Assembly: GCF_030812335.1 (NCBI RefSeq)
Contig: NZ_JAUSSN010000005.1
Coordinates: 124,001-188,000, forward strand
Origin: Pseudarthrobacter oxydans
GTDB taxonomy: Bacteria; Actinomycetota; Actinomycetes; Actinomycetales; Micrococcaceae
Direction of reading: 5' to 3'
Length of the DNA stretch: 64,000 nt
How positions within the stretch are numbered: position 1 is the first letter of the stretch; each line of letters starts with the position of its first letter. The position numbers were made by a program, and so were the translations under genes. Positions 9,194-18,130 of the stretch are shown here, one piece after another. Below the pieces are notes generated by a model. The model made no database searches and had not been told where the DNA came from. It worked only from the letters and a program-made list of their open reading frames with translations.

Positions 9194-10135
9194 ATGGAGC
9201 TCATCGAGGCCGAGCACCCCCGGCCACGTCATTTTTTACTCCATCTGAGTGACCCCCACCTGCTGGGAGGTTCGGCGCCATTGCATGGTGTGGTCGACAG
9301 CGACGCCCTGCTCCAGCAACTCTTTGACGAAGTCCGGGCTTCCGGTGCCCGCCCCGAAGCCGTGATTTTCACCGGCGACCTCGCCGACCGGGGGGAACCC
9401 GAGGCCTATGCCAAGTTGCGGGCCATCGTGGAGCCCGCCTGCAAGGCCATGGGCGCGAAAGTCATCTGGGCGATGGGCAACCACGACAACCGCGCCCACT
9501 TCCGCACCGGTCTGCTGGACCTGCCGGCCGACGACGCCCCCGTGGACCACACGTACTACATCAACGGGCTGCGGATCATTACCCTCGACACGTCCGTCCC
9601 CGGCTTCCACCACGGAGAGCTGAGCCCGGATCAGCTGGAGTGGCTGGCGGCCGAGCTCGCCACTCCCGCCCCGGACGGGACCATCCTTGCCCTGCACCAC
9701 CCGCCGGTGCCCTCGGTCCTGGACCTCGCCGTCCTGGTGGAACTTCGGAACCAGACGGCACTGGCCGGGGTTCTGCGGAACTCCGACGTCCGTTCGATTC
9801 TGGGCGGCCACCTGCACTATTCGACGACGGCGACCTTCGCTGGGATCCCGGTCTCCGTGGCGTCGGCCACCTGTTACACGCAGGACCTTAACGTGCCGGT
9901 CGGCGGAACCCGCGGACGCGACGGCGGACAGGCCTTCAACCTGGTCCACGTCTACGAGCACACGATCGTGCACTCCGTCGTCCTGCTCGGCGACACCCCG
10001 GCAGTCGGCGAACTCGTCTCGGCCGCGGAAGCCCAGCGGCGGATCACCGCGGCAGGGATTCGCATCCCGGTCAAGGCGAAGCTCGAAGACCCGGCCAGGA
10101 CGCCGGGCCACCGCCGGCTGACCGCCAGCAACTAA
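9194..10135 (+). CDS. cpdA: Class III metallophosphoesterase, CpdA-like (3',5'-cAMP phosphodiesterase)
   Basis: 313 aa, start ATG after AGGAAGG. All calcineurin-like metal motifs are present: DPH (D20, H22), GDLADRG (about 61-67), GNHDN (about 95-99), LHHPP and GGHLHYS near residue 203. The family hydrolyses 3',5'-cyclic AMP; broader phosphodiester activity cannot be excluded. It ends three bases before the end of the convergent Stealth gene, leaving no room for an intergenic terminator. Confidence 0.85.
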   Translation: MELIEAEHPRPRHFLLHLSDPHLLGGSAPLHGVVDSDALLQQLFDEVRASGARPEAVIFTGDLADRGEPEAYAKLRAIVEPACKAMGAKVIWAMGNHDNRAHFRTGLLDLPADDAPVDHTYYINGLRIITLDTSVPGFHHGELSPDQLEWLAAELATPAPDGTILALHHPPVPSVLDLAVLVELRNQTALAGVLRNSDVRSILGGHLHYSTTATFAGIPVSVASATCYTQDLNVPVGGTRGRDGGQAFNLVHVYEHTIVHSVVLLGDTPAVGELVSAAEAQRRITAAGIRIPVKAKLEDPARTPGHRRLTASN

Positions 10136-10138
10136 CCC

Positions 10139-11773
10139 CTACTTCTCCCAGGGAGCCTTGATGGGGTAGTACTTCTCCAGGAAGTCCGTCACGAGTTCGG
10201 CCCGTTCCTCGGCCGGGACCTCCGGGAAGCTGCCGTCGTTGAGGCAGAAGAAGTCCATGTTCCGCTTGGCGAGCAGCTTGGGCAGGTAGTTGAGTCCGGC
10301 CCGTGCGGTGGTGTCCACGTAGCGCACCTTGGCCGCCGTCTGGGTGACGGCGCGGCCGGTGAGCAGCGCGTAGTAGTGGTAGAACGAATTGGTCACAGAG
10401 ATGTTGTCCGCCGCGCGGAACGTGCTGGCCGCCGTCTTGGCGAATTCCGCCGGAAACTCCTGCTCCATCTGGGCGACGACGCTGCGCCGCAGCGGCGCAG
10501 CCGTGTGCTCCAGATGCCGGGTGGTGATCCGGCCGAACCGGTCCCAGAGCAGCTTCCGGTTCACCCGGGCCGCGTTCTCGAACCCGCTGCGCTCCGTGTC
10601 GTTGTCTCCGAGCCCGATCCGGGTTTCCGCCTCGATGAACTTCGTGATGCCGCCAGGGGTGAAGAACATGTCCGGTCCGACGGCGCGGCCGAAGAACATG
10701 TCGTCATTTGAGTACAGGAAGTGCTCGGACAGGCCTTGGATGTGGTGCAGCTGGCACTCCACTGCCTGCGAGTTGTGGGTGGGCAGCACGGCGGGGTCGG
10801 CGAAGAACTCCTCGCTGCGGACGATCGTGACACTCGGGTGGTCCGCCAGCCAGGAGGGCGCGGGGGAGTCCGTGGCGATGAAGATGCGGCGGATCCAGGG
10901 CGCGAACATGTAAACCGAGCGCAGCGCGTACTTGAGTTCGTCGATCTGGCGGAAGCGGGCCTCGTGGTCGTCGCCTTCGCCCACGACAACGCCGGCCATC
11001 CGTGCGCGCCGCGCCGCAATGTACTCCGGGGAGCTGCCGTCCACCCAGGAAAACACGAGATCGATGTCGAAGCTGATGTCACTGGCATGGTCCGCGAACA
11101 TGTTCTCGATGGTGGGCCAGGTGTGGCCGTACCGCTCAACCGTGCCGCGGACGGCGTCCTGGGCCAGCATCGTCCGGCGGGTCAGCGAGTTCTCGATCGG
11201 GAGGATCAGCTCGTCGCCTTCGAAACTCCACAGTTCCAGCTGCACGCCGGCCGAGGCTCCGAACTCGAAGCCGCCTTCCGGTTCGACCCGGGGACGGTAC
11301 AGCCGGAAGATCCGCGACTGCCGGTTGGGGGAGAGTTCGCCGTCGGCAACCAGCACCGAGGACTTCTTCTTGGCGTCGACGCTCATCGAGTAGAAGGGCT
11401 CATCGTGGCAGGCCTCCACGAGCGCGTCGCGGAGTTCCTTGCGGTCCTTCCAGTCCACGGCGATGACGGGCCGGTCGTTGTTGCCGCGGACCAGGAGGTA
11501 GTCCAGCCCGGCGCCGTCCAGCACCGAGCGGATGAACATCAGGTCCTCGACCATGGCCTGGTACGGCGTGCGGTTCTCGTTGATCAGTCCGTACCGGCCC
11601 CGGCGGCGCACAACGTCCTGGCGCGCCCGGAATCTCGCGACGGCAGCCGCGGAGGTGACCTCGTCGTGGGCGTCGACCGATGCCTGGCTGCCGTAGTAGA
11701 TCTCGTCCTGGACCAATGCGTCTGTAATTTCGATTCTCCGTGATTGTTTGCGTGAATGTGTCCCTACTTGCAT
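10139..11773 (-). CDS. Stealth family sugar-phosphate transferase
   Basis: About 544 aa. Stealth proteins transfer hexose-1-phosphate to growing capsule or wall glycans. The conserved regions are in order: CR1 around DIDLVFSWVDGSSPEY, CR2 around IDELKYALRSVYMFAPWIRR, CR3 around YSNDDMFFG with a following FFTPGG, and a C-terminal segment with NSFYHYYALLTGRA. The first 200 residues form an accessory domain. The ATG at 11773 is chosen because the reading above it is low-similarity; a TTG further in is possible. No glycosyltransferase cluster surrounds it, only a HAD hydrolase upstream on the same strand. Confidence 0.85.
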   Translation of the reverse strand: MQVGTHSRKQSRRIEITDALVQDEIYYGSQASVDAHDEVTSAAAVARFRARQDVVRRRGRYGLINENRTPYQAMVEDLMFIRSVLDGAGLDYLLVRGNNDRPVIAVDWKDRKELRDALVEACHDEPFYSMSVDAKKKSSVLVADGELSPNRQSRIFRLYRPRVEPEGGFEFGASAGVQLELWSFEGDELILPIENSLTRRTMLAQDAVRGTVERYGHTWPTIENMFADHASDISFDIDLVFSWVDGSSPEYIAARRARMAGVVVGEGDDHEARFRQIDELKYALRSVYMFAPWIRRIFIATDSPAPSWLADHPSVTIVRSEEFFADPAVLPTHNSQAVECQLHHIQGLSEHFLYSNDDMFFGRAVGPDMFFTPGGITKFIEAETRIGLGDNDTERSGFENAARVNRKLLWDRFGRITTRHLEHTAAPLRRSVVAQMEQEFPAEFAKTAASTFRAADNISVTNSFYHYYALLTGRAVTQTAAKVRYVDTTARAGLNYLPKLLAKRNMDFFCLNDGSFPEVPAEERAELVTDFLEKYYPIKAPWEK

Positions 11774-11894
11774 AATAACGTCCGCCCCAAAATCGACCCG
11801 AATTTCCGCGGCTGGAACGCCGCCAGTGTGGGCCGCAAGAGGCCCCCGTCCGCCCCCGGAGCCCTCGGCCCGGGGGTTACTGCAGTCCGCCGGT

Positions 11895-12809
11895 TCAGCC
11901 CAGCAGTGCCTGGCGCCAGCTGTGCAGGAAAGCCGCCCCGGCGTCGTCGTGGATGACGTCCTCGCCAAGCCCCAGGTCCGCCGCGGTGAGTACGTCATAC
12001 GGTTTCACCGGGATGCCGTCGGCGGGCCGGACGTCGACGTGTTTCACCGGGTGGTCGTTGTGGTGCAGCCAGTCGGCCATGGCGTAGTCGGTGCGGGAAT
12101 CGCCGACCGTGCGCCAGGCCTGCGGGGTGACACCCTGCGCCGCCAGCAGCTCCACGGCCCGGCTCGCGCCGAGGTCCTTGCCGAGCCGGACCGACTCGAT
12201 GTCGGTGGAGATGATGGTCGGATCCACGCGGTAGTCGATCCGGTCATCGGAATCCGGGGCGTGGTGGTCCAGCCGCACCACACCGAGGCCGTGCCGGCCC
12301 ATCAGCTCCATGGCATCGGCGTCGAAGAGCTGCTGCTCGGCGCGGTAGTCGGAGTTCTCGACGGCGATGTGCTGCTCCACGGAGACCATGGCCAGCTTGG
12401 TCTCGTCGAAGAACATGTGAGCGGCGTAGTCCTCGGCCACCAGACGCCGGACGTCGTCGCCAAAGCTCCGCGGGATGGCCAGATCGTGATCGACGTGGAC
12501 CGGACCGGGTCCCGCGGCGGTGTAGCTGAACCAGACGGCGCCCTTCTCGCACACGGCATGGATGAGGGTGCCGGCCGGCATTCCGGCGGCGATCATCGGT
12601 TCCATTACCTGTTCGCGGATGAAGGCCGCCGACCGGCCGGTGTTGAAGATGACCGGGATCCCCGCCGCGGCCAGCGCCAGCAGGTCCGCGATGATCACCG
12701 GCTGCACCGCACGGGTGACGGGGCTCGCCACGGGACCGTCGACGTCGAGCAACAGTGCCAGCGGGGGAGCCGACGGCGAGGGGGACGCTGAGGTCTCGGG
12801 AATTGTCAT
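11895..12809 (-). CDS. HAD-superfamily hydrolase (Cof/trehalose-phosphatase-like)
   Basis: 304 aa from an ATG with GGGAG upstream. The N-terminal nucleophile motif is LLLDVDGPV, motif II lies near FNTGRS, and motif IV is the C-terminal GDSRTDYAMADWL, so the phosphatase machinery is complete. A large cap sits between. The family covers sugar-phosphate phosphatases; the substrate is unknown. It is about 120 bp upstream of the Stealth gene on the same strand and could be co-transcribed. Confidence 0.75.
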   Translation of the reverse strand: MTIPETSASPSPSAPPLALLLDVDGPVASPVTRAVQPVIIADLLALAAAGIPVIFNTGRSAAFIREQVMEPMIAAGMPAGTLIHAVCEKGAVWFSYTAAGPGPVHVDHDLAIPRSFGDDVRRLVAEDYAAHMFFDETKLAMVSVEQHIAVENSDYRAEQQLFDADAMELMGRHGLGVVRLDHHAPDSDDRIDYRVDPTIISTDIESVRLGKDLGASRAVELLAAQGVTPQAWRTVGDSRTDYAMADWLHHNDHPVKHVDVRPADGIPVKPYDVLTAADLGLGEDVIHDDAGAAFLHSWRQALLG

Positions 12810-12861
12810 GGCCCCATTCTCCCAGCAGCCGGGCATCTTTGCATGTCTTGTGGACCGTACC

Positions 12862-12887
12862 GCTGTCACGGTGTTGACTGTGACAGC
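12862..12887. promoter_or_regulatory. Perfect inverted repeat between divergent genes
   Basis: GCTGTCAC and GTGACAGC (8-bp arms) are separated by 10 bp in the gap between the HAD gene and the plus-strand pair starting at 12989. An operator or small hairpin; the regulator is unknown. Confidence 0.4.
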
Positions 12888-12901
12888 TCGGGCGGCACGG
12901 T

Positions 12902-12930
12902 ATGACAAATGGTTACTGTTTGGCTACAAC
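12902..12930 (+). promoter_or_regulatory. Sigma-70-type promoter for the VapB-like/LytR_C pair
   Basis: ATGACA (12902-12907), a 17-bp spacer and TACAAC (12925-12930); five and four of six consensus matches. The predicted transcript would start near 12937, about 50 bp before the GTG at 12989. Confidence 0.5.
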
Positions 12931-12988
12931 CTCCCGGCACCGGGAGTCGTGGATTCCTTTGGCCGTCCAAGTTCCTTAGTCTTGCAGG

Positions 12989-13288
12989 GTGATATTCAAA
13001 GCCGTGGGCGAGGGACGCCCGTACCCTGACCATGGTTACACCACGCCCAAGGACTGGGCAACGCTGCCGCCGCGGCCGGTCCGGCTGGATGAGCTGGTGA
13101 CCACCAAGCGCACGCTCGACCTCGAGGCGCTGCTGGCCGAGGACTCGACGTTCTTCGGCGATCTGTTCCCGCACGTGGTGGAATACCGCGGCGTCCTGTA
13201 CCTGGAGGACGGCCTGCACCGCGCCGTTCGGACCGCGCTGCACCAGCGGACAGCGATCCACGCGCGTGTGCTGGTGATAAATGGCTAG
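12989..13288 (+). CDS. Small conserved actinobacterial protein, VapB-antitoxin-like annotation in relatives
   Basis: 99 aa from a GTG start (VIFKAVGEGRPYPDHG). The sequence is acidic-basic mixed, with PVRLDELVTTKRTLDLEALL followed by FPHVVEYRGVLYLEDGLHRAVRTAL. I recall relatives of this protein being labelled VapB-family antitoxin, but no VapC toxin lies beside it, and I do not see a clear DNA-binding fold. It overlaps the LytR_C gene by 8 bp, indicating translational coupling and a joint role, so a toxin-antitoxin function is doubtful. No good ribosome binding site is visible. Confidence 0.7.
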   Translation: MIFKAVGEGRPYPDHGYTTPKDWATLPPRPVRLDELVTTKRTLDLEALLAEDSTFFGDLFPHVVEYRGVLYLEDGLHRAVRTALHQRTAIHARVLVING

Positions 13289-13952
13289 AAAGCCGAAGGA
13301 CGTCACCGTCCTGCACGGACACCAGGTCATTACCGGCTCGGATCTGCGGGCCACTTTCGTGGAGGACGAGGAGCTTAACCACAATCCCGTCAGGAAGCGA
13401 CGACGCATCCTGCACGGGGTCGTCCTGGTGCTGCTCGTCGGGCTGGTGGCCGCCGCCATTGTCGTTGCGCTGGCTATCATGAACGGCCAGATCAAGATCC
13501 CGACGGCGGAGCGCAGCCAGGCCGCCGCGTCCGTCTGCCCGGAAGCGCGCTTCGACTACACGCCGCCGGAGACGATCAACCTCAATGTCTTCAACTCGAC
13601 CTCCCGCCCGGGCCTGGCCCGCTCCGTGGCCGACGAGTTCGCGGCCCGCAAGTTCATCGTCGGGGCCGTTGCCAACACGACCTCGAGCTACCGGGGGATA
13701 GCGTTGGTCGTTTCCGGCGCCGCGGGCCAGTCCGCGGCGTTCACCGTGCAGCGGAACCTGCCGGGCTCGGACTACTTCCAGGACGGCCGGACAGACCCGA
13801 GCGTGGACGTCATCCTCACCGGAGACTTCCAGCAACTGGCGAACCCGGAACTCGTCGACCAGACGCCGGGCCAACTCAGCTGCCCGCGCGAGGACCGGCG
13901 GATCGCCGACGAATCCGGGTCGCCCGTGACGCCCACCCCGCCGGCCGGGTAG
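13281..13952 (+). CDS. Membrane-anchored LytR C-terminal domain protein
   Basis: 223 aa. A basic cytoplasmic head (about 1-43, ending KRRRI) precedes one transmembrane helix (about 44-67), so the rest is outside the cell. The extracellular part (about 90-185) is a LytR_C domain: NLNVFNSTSRPGLARSVADE, then GAVAN and later VDVILTGDFQ. The domain is found beside or in LCP wall-polymer ligases; the catalytic LCP domain is absent. It overlaps the preceding gene by 8 bp. Confidence 0.85.
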   Translation: MARKPKDVTVLHGHQVITGSDLRATFVEDEELNHNPVRKRRRILHGVVLVLLVGLVAAAIVVALAIMNGQIKIPTAERSQAAASVCPEARFDYTPPETINLNVFNSTSRPGLARSVADEFAARKFIVGAVANTTSSYRGIALVVSGAAGQSAAFTVQRNLPGSDYFQDGRTDPSVDVILTGDFQQLANPELVDQTPGQLSCPREDRRIADESGSPVTPTPPAG

Positions 13953-13967
13953 CGCCGGGCCCGGACG

Positions 13968-14606
13968 TCAGGTGGATACACGAAGGGGTCGGCCGTCGTC
14001 GCCGAACCGGGCCCCGGCGCCGAGCTGGACGAACCGCACAGTCCGGGCAACCCGGGCCTCCGCCTCGGCGTCCTGGCCGACGCCGTCACCGCGGGCGGCG
14101 CTGGAGGACAGGGTGCCGTGGATGAGCTGCGCGAGCTGGGTGATGTCCGACTCGGGCAGGTAGCCCTGGGCGATGCCGTCCCGGAGGATGCCCTGCAGGA
14201 GCACGCTGAGTTCCCCGACGTGGTCCGCCAGCTTCGCGAACGATGCTGGCGAGAGCACGGCCCCCATCGCGGGGCCGGGCGGCAGGTGCCGCCGGCTGAG
14301 GTCCTCGACCTGGGCGCGGACGTACAGGGCCAGGCGGTCCACCGGGTTCTCCAGCGCAGCCAGGGATTCGCGCAGCTCGACCAGGAAGCGCTCGGTCTCA
14401 TCCAGCGCATAGGCGATCAGAAGCTCTTCGATGTCCGCGTAGTAGTTGTACACGGCGGTGCGGCCGATCCGGGCGTGGCGTGCGACGTCGGTCATGGTCA
14501 GCCCCGGGAGCCCGTGCGTGAACAGGAGTTCGCCGAAGGCGGTCAGGATGCGGTGCTGGGTCTCGGCTCGTTGGGCGGCGTTGCTCGCGGCCGAAATCCT
14601 GGGCAT
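13968..14606 (-). CDS. TetR family transcriptional regulator
   Basis: 212 aa. The N-terminal helix-turn-helix is typical (TQHRILTAFGELLFTHGLPG then MTDVARHARIGRTAVYNYY, about residues 17-56). The C-terminal ligand domain is not assignable to a known subfamily. It is convergent with the LytR_C gene (15 bp between stops) and has no obvious target beside it other than itself or genes across the 14607-14981 gap. Confidence 0.88.
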   Translation of the reverse strand: MPRISAASNAAQRAETQHRILTAFGELLFTHGLPGLTMTDVARHARIGRTAVYNYYADIEELLIAYALDETERFLVELRESLAALENPVDRLALYVRAQVEDLSRRHLPPGPAMGAVLSPASFAKLADHVGELSVLLQGILRDGIAQGYLPESDITQLAQLIHGTLSSSAARGDGVGQDAEAEARVARTVRFVQLGAGARFGDDGRPLRVST

Positions 14607-14981
14607 ACGGACACTTTAGCGCGATCTGTCAGTAAACCGGCGCTTATTGCCGGCAGCGACCCCGGGCACCAGATGACATTTCCGGCGGTAGATGAGTCAG
14701 CCATGACGCGAGAAGCATGGTGAAGGCGCTCCGAATGGTCATTGATACTCTCGGCTGTGCTGTTCCTCGCCGGCTATTCCGTCAAGCTCATTCCACAAAT
14801 AAGCAAGTTGTCGCGTCACCGGTGCTCCGACCGTAGCGCTTGCTGCGCCTGGTCAGGATCCTGTGGGTCGTTCACCGCTTCAGGGCAATTGCCGTCGCGG
14901 CAGAGAGCCCGCGTTTTCGATCTTCCTTTGCGTCCTTGCCCAGCCAGAGGGTACACCTGAAGGATGAAGCCGGTCGCGGCC
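14607..14981. other. Gene-poor stretch between TetR and the ZIP transporter gene
   Basis: 375 bp upstream of tetR and downstream of the ZIP gene. Short open frames here lack ribosome binding sites and recognisable similarity. The tetR promoter must lie at its left end; I could not pick a convincing -35/-10 pair. Nothing else seen. Confidence 0.5.
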
Positions 14982-15701
14982 TCAGTGCCCGCCGAGGATC
15001 TCCACAAGGGCGAACGAGAGGCCGAATCCGAAGGCGATCGCAATGCCCGTGGCGGCGCCGGCGTCCCGAAGCCCCTCCGGCACCATGCGGGTCGTTACGT
15101 TCGTCAGGATGCCGCCGCCGGCGAAGGCCAACGCGAAGGCCACGACCTCTGGCGGGGCTGCCCGTAGCAGCACCATGAAGACGGCCACCGACGCGGCGCA
15201 CAAGAACGTCATGGCCAGCCAGGCGGACATGACGTGGCGGGTGGTCATGCCGGACTTGCGCAGCGGTCCGGTGTCGGCCATGGCCTCGGGCACTCCGCAG
15301 AGGAAGACAGCGGCAAGCACCGCGCCACTAATGCCGTAGCCGCTGAGTAGCGCCCCGGTGATAACAACAGCTTCGGCGACCACGGACAGCCCGATCACAA
15401 GGAACCTGGGCTCGTGGACAGGAGGTTCGGACAGTGGCCGGCCGCGCACGGCACCCGTTACCACCCACGCCGTCGCCACGGCCCCGCCGATCAGTCCCAC
15501 CCCGACATAACCGCTTCCGCCGGCCAGTCGCCCGGCCTCGGCTACGAGCTTGTAGGCGACGGCCGAGAGCAGGGCGCCGGCACCGAGCCCGGTTAGGATG
15601 CCGAGCAGGACGCTGTTGCCAACGCGCCACCGCAGGGCGAGCAGCCCACCCAGGAAGTACGAGGACCCGGCAAGAAGACCCCAGCCAAATGCCTGCAGCA
15701 T
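14982..15701 (-). CDS. ZIP family metal transporter
   Basis: 239 aa, mostly hydrophobic, about seven to eight membrane helices. The helix IV-type signature is weak, but the paired segments LSVVAEAVVITGALLSGYG and FALAFAGGGILTNV, and the closing MVPEGLRDAGAATG, match the actinobacterial ZIP branch. It should import zinc or another divalent metal. The ATG at 15701 follows GAAAGGGG; the frame stays open far upstream (to about 16280) but that part has no similarity. A possible inverted repeat TAGGC/GCCTA sits 16-40 bp upstream and may bind a metalloregulator. Confidence 0.82.
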   Translation of the reverse strand: MLQAFGWGLLAGSSYFLGGLLALRWRVGNSVLLGILTGLGAGALLSAVAYKLVAEAGRLAGGSGYVGVGLIGGAVATAWVVTGAVRGRPLSEPPVHEPRFLVIGLSVVAEAVVITGALLSGYGISGAVLAAVFLCGVPEAMADTGPLRKSGMTTRHVMSAWLAMTFLCAASVAVFMVLLRAAPPEVVAFALAFAGGGILTNVTTRMVPEGLRDAGAATGIAIAFGFGLSFALVEILGGH

Positions 15702-16539
15702 CGGCGCCCCTTTCCGCTTAGGCACTAAAGCACCGCGCCTAGGCATCATCCCGAAAGGCCGCGGGGATGGCAATGGCCGCGCGCGACGCGCCGCGGGCTG
15801 GAAGCCGTGCTCAGGGCCCCGGGGAAGGGACCGGACGTTCATCGGCGCGTTGTTCGGGGGATTGGGCCATGATTGCCGTCCGCCGTTCTTTCGGGGCGGG
15901 CAACTCACGGACACCGCCGCGAGGATCGACGACGATCCCTGAACCGTGAGTTGCGTGGCCCGGGTCAGCCCGATGCGTCTCACGACAAGACAAGACGTGC
16001 TTTCCCTCGCCGCAGAGGAGCCCGGGTACGTGGCAGGAGCGTGCTTCGGTGTTACAAACCCACCCTGAGGACTCCCGACGCCGTTTCCTGCATGGTCTGT
16101 CCACAGGATGTGCTGGCCGCTGAAGACCAGGACATGGTGGAGTCCTGCGGTAATTCTCACTGACCCGGTAAATTGTTCCTCGTTGGCCCAGTAACAATCC
16201 CGGCCGGCATTGGACGCAGCAGAGTGGGGACGTTGCGGCTCTGGCCCGTGGGGCACATGGCGCTTGCGCTTCCCGGCCATAGCTACCCCCGGGAGGCGTA
16301 TTCGGCTGGTGTGTGTCTGGTGGGCTTCCTAGGGGCTGAGCATCGTGGCAGGCCCGCGACCCACGATTTTCTGTCCCTATCTGCCTGGCCGTCGTTGTCT
16401 GCTCAAAACGATTGAAGCTGCCGGGCGCTGGCACTTGCCCCTGACACGGCCGCTACTCATACGCACCGCGTTCACCACTGCAAATACCGTCGATATCTTA
16501 GCCCTCGCTGAGTGGGCTCTATCTGCAATGCTGTTCAGC
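15702..16539. other. Long stretch without a supportable gene, with one strong hairpin
   Basis: About 840 bp upstream of the ZIP gene. It contains the double-stem hairpin at 15901-15953, the candidate repeat TAGGC/GCCTA at 15719-15741 and a 19-codon minus-strand frame (15811-15870) without a good ribosome binding site. I see no similarity in longer frames. It could hold an extended leader of the ZIP mRNA or gene remnants. Confidence 0.45.
15901..15953. promoter_or_regulatory. Double-stem hairpin about 200 bp upstream of the ZIP transporter gene
   Basis: Outer arms CAACTCACGG (15901-15910) and CCGTGAGTTG (15944-15953) are perfectly complementary over 10 bp; inner arms GGATCG (15923-15928) and CGATCC (15933-15938) form a second stem. 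It could be a leader RNA structure or a protein-binding palindrome. It matches no riboswitch I know. Confidence 0.5.
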
Positions 16540-16938
16540 ATGACGGTAACCTTTGAATGGCGCGGAGTGGTTCGGAACGAAGAAATCAATCAGCTGCACG
16601 CTGAGGGCTTTGATCATGCCTACGTTGAAGACGACTGGACTGATCTGCTCTCGCGCCACAGTCTGGGGTGGGTAACAGCGCGCGATGCCGAGGGTCTCGT
16701 AGGCTTCGTCAACGTTATCTGGGACGGTCAGGTGCACGCATTCGTCGAAGACACTTTGGTGGCACATCGTGCCCGCCGGCAAGGCATCGGGAAGAAACTC
16801 CTTGCCGTGGCGACGGAACACTCCAAGGGAGCGGGATGCGAGTGGCTTCATGTTGACTTCGACGATCACCTGAAGCGCTTCTACTTCGATGCATGCGGTT
16901 TCCGTCCCACCAATGCTGGACTCATCCACCTGCGCTAG
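16540..16938 (+). CDS. GNAT family N-acetyltransferase
   Basis: 132 aa from the ATG at 16540 (MTVTFEWRG); an ATG at 16528 in the same frame is an alternative, and neither has a clear ribosome binding site. The acetyl-CoA loop is present (VAHRARRQGIGKKLLAVA, about residues 72-89) and the chain ends FYFDACGFRPTNAGLIHL. The acceptor substrate is unknown. It stands alone, with gene-poor DNA on both sides and slightly lower GC than its neighbours, so it may have arrived by transfer. Confidence 0.82.
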   Translation: MTVTFEWRGVVRNEEINQLHAEGFDHAYVEDDWTDLLSRHSLGWVTARDAEGLVGFVNVIWDGQVHAFVEDTLVAHRARRQGIGKKLLAVATEHSKGAGCEWLHVDFDDHLKRFYFDACGFRPTNAGLIHLR

Positions 16939-17352
16939 CCGGGGCTACCACCGAAGCAGCGAGCGTTTTCCAACCGAGACGAATAGGGCACGCGGGATTC
17001 TGTTGATCGAAGCAACACACCATACGAGTTCCGAGCGCCCGGCCTCCTCGCAACGGTCGGCGGCCAGGCGTTCGGGTTACGGGGCGCTGTAGTGATGATG
17101 TCGATGCCGGCTCAATCAAGACAACCGCGGCGGGGTACACCAGTGAAAGGTCCGCTGAAGGTTCCCAATACGGACATGTAGAGGGAAGAGTGTGGACATT
17201 CCGTGCAGGCGACTTTGGAAACTGACATCCGGGCCACTTGGCCAACTTAATGAGAGGAACCTTAGGTCCTCTTGCCAAAACCTGCCCAGGAAGACGACTC
17301 AGTTCAGTGCTAAGACGTCAACTGGCAGCGAACTGACACCGGAAATCCGGTC
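16939..17352. other. Gene-poor stretch after the GNAT gene
   Basis: About 410 bp downstream of both flanking genes. Open frames in either direction have no similarity or ribosome binding site. No clear terminator hairpin was found. Nothing else seen. Confidence 0.45.
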
Positions 17353-18075
17353 CTAGGTGGTGGCGCAGCCCTCGGGGCCGCAGGCTTCCGCGGTTCCTCG
17401 GGCTTCCGCGCCGCCGGCGGCGCTGACCATTTCCAGCGGGCGGCTGTCCTGCCACGCCTGCTCGAGGGCGGCGGTGAAGGTCTCGGCGGGCTGGGCGCCG
17501 GAGAGCCCGAATTTCCGGTCGATCACGAAGAACGGGACGCCGGTGACGCCTAGGGCGCGGCCTTCCTCGAAGTCCAGCCGGACGTCGTCGGCGTATTTGT
17601 CGGTGGTGAACAGTTCCACCAGCTCGGCGGCGCCGATTCCCAGGTCCAGCCCCAGCGAGGTCAGGTAGTCACGGCTGCCGATGTCCTTGCCGTGCTCGAA
17701 GTGGTCGCTGAGCAGGCGTTCTTTTGCTGCGTCCTGCTGCCCGTGCGCGGCGGCGAGGTGGATCAGCCGGTGGGCCGTGAAGCTGTTGGCGACCACGACG
17801 TCGTCGAAACGGTAGTTGAGGCCCTCGCCCCTGGCCTGCTCCGCCACGTGCGCGAACATTCCGGCGACCTGGGCCGGCGCCAGGCCCTTGCGGGTGCTCA
17901 GGTAGTCCAGTTCGGTGCCGTCGTAGTGGTCGGGCAGCGAGGGGTCCAGCTGGTAGCTGCGCCACGTCACCTCCACAGCCTCGCGGTGCGGGAAGGCCGC
18001 CAGGGCGGTTTCAAAGCGGCGTTTGCCGATGTAGCACCAGGGGCAGGCAACGTCGGACCAGATCTCAATCTTCAT
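17353..18075 (-). CDS. DsbA family oxidoreductase, FrnE-like
   Basis: 240 aa, cytoplasmic (no signal peptide). The thioredoxin-type active site is CPWC (C11, C14 in SDVACPWCYIGKRRFE), with an inserted helical domain and the cis-Pro loop GVTGVPFFVID. The length fits the FrnE/2-hydroxychromene-isomerase-like branch, whose members are cytoplasmic oxidoreductases or isomerases linked to stress or polyketide pathways. The end carries an odd CGPEGC motif. A GTG nine bases upstream is an alternative start. It is the last gene of the long minus-strand run, about 55 bp after the GNAT gene. Confidence 0.88.
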   Translation of the reverse strand: MKIEIWSDVACPWCYIGKRRFETALAAFPHREAVEVTWRSYQLDPSLPDHYDGTELDYLSTRKGLAPAQVAGMFAHVAEQARGEGLNYRFDDVVVANSFTAHRLIHLAAAHGQQDAAKERLLSDHFEHGKDIGSRDYLTSLGLDLGIGAAELVELFTTDKYADDVRLDFEEGRALGVTGVPFFVIDRKFGLSGAQPAETFTAALEQAWQDSRPLEMVSAAGGAEARGTAEACGPEGCATT

Positions 18076-18130
18076 GCTCGCCACAACCCCGGCGCGGCCG
18101 GCTCCATTCCCCGGCGGACTGTCGGCTTGG

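Noticed and set aside
12989..13288. Type II toxin-antitoxin module
   Set aside because: Only an antitoxin-like label for the small protein; the partner gene is a membrane LytR_C protein, not a toxin.
14982..16280. 432-codon version of the ZIP transporter
   Set aside because: The extra 193 residues have no membrane segments or similarity, and a good ribosome binding site precedes the ATG at 15701.
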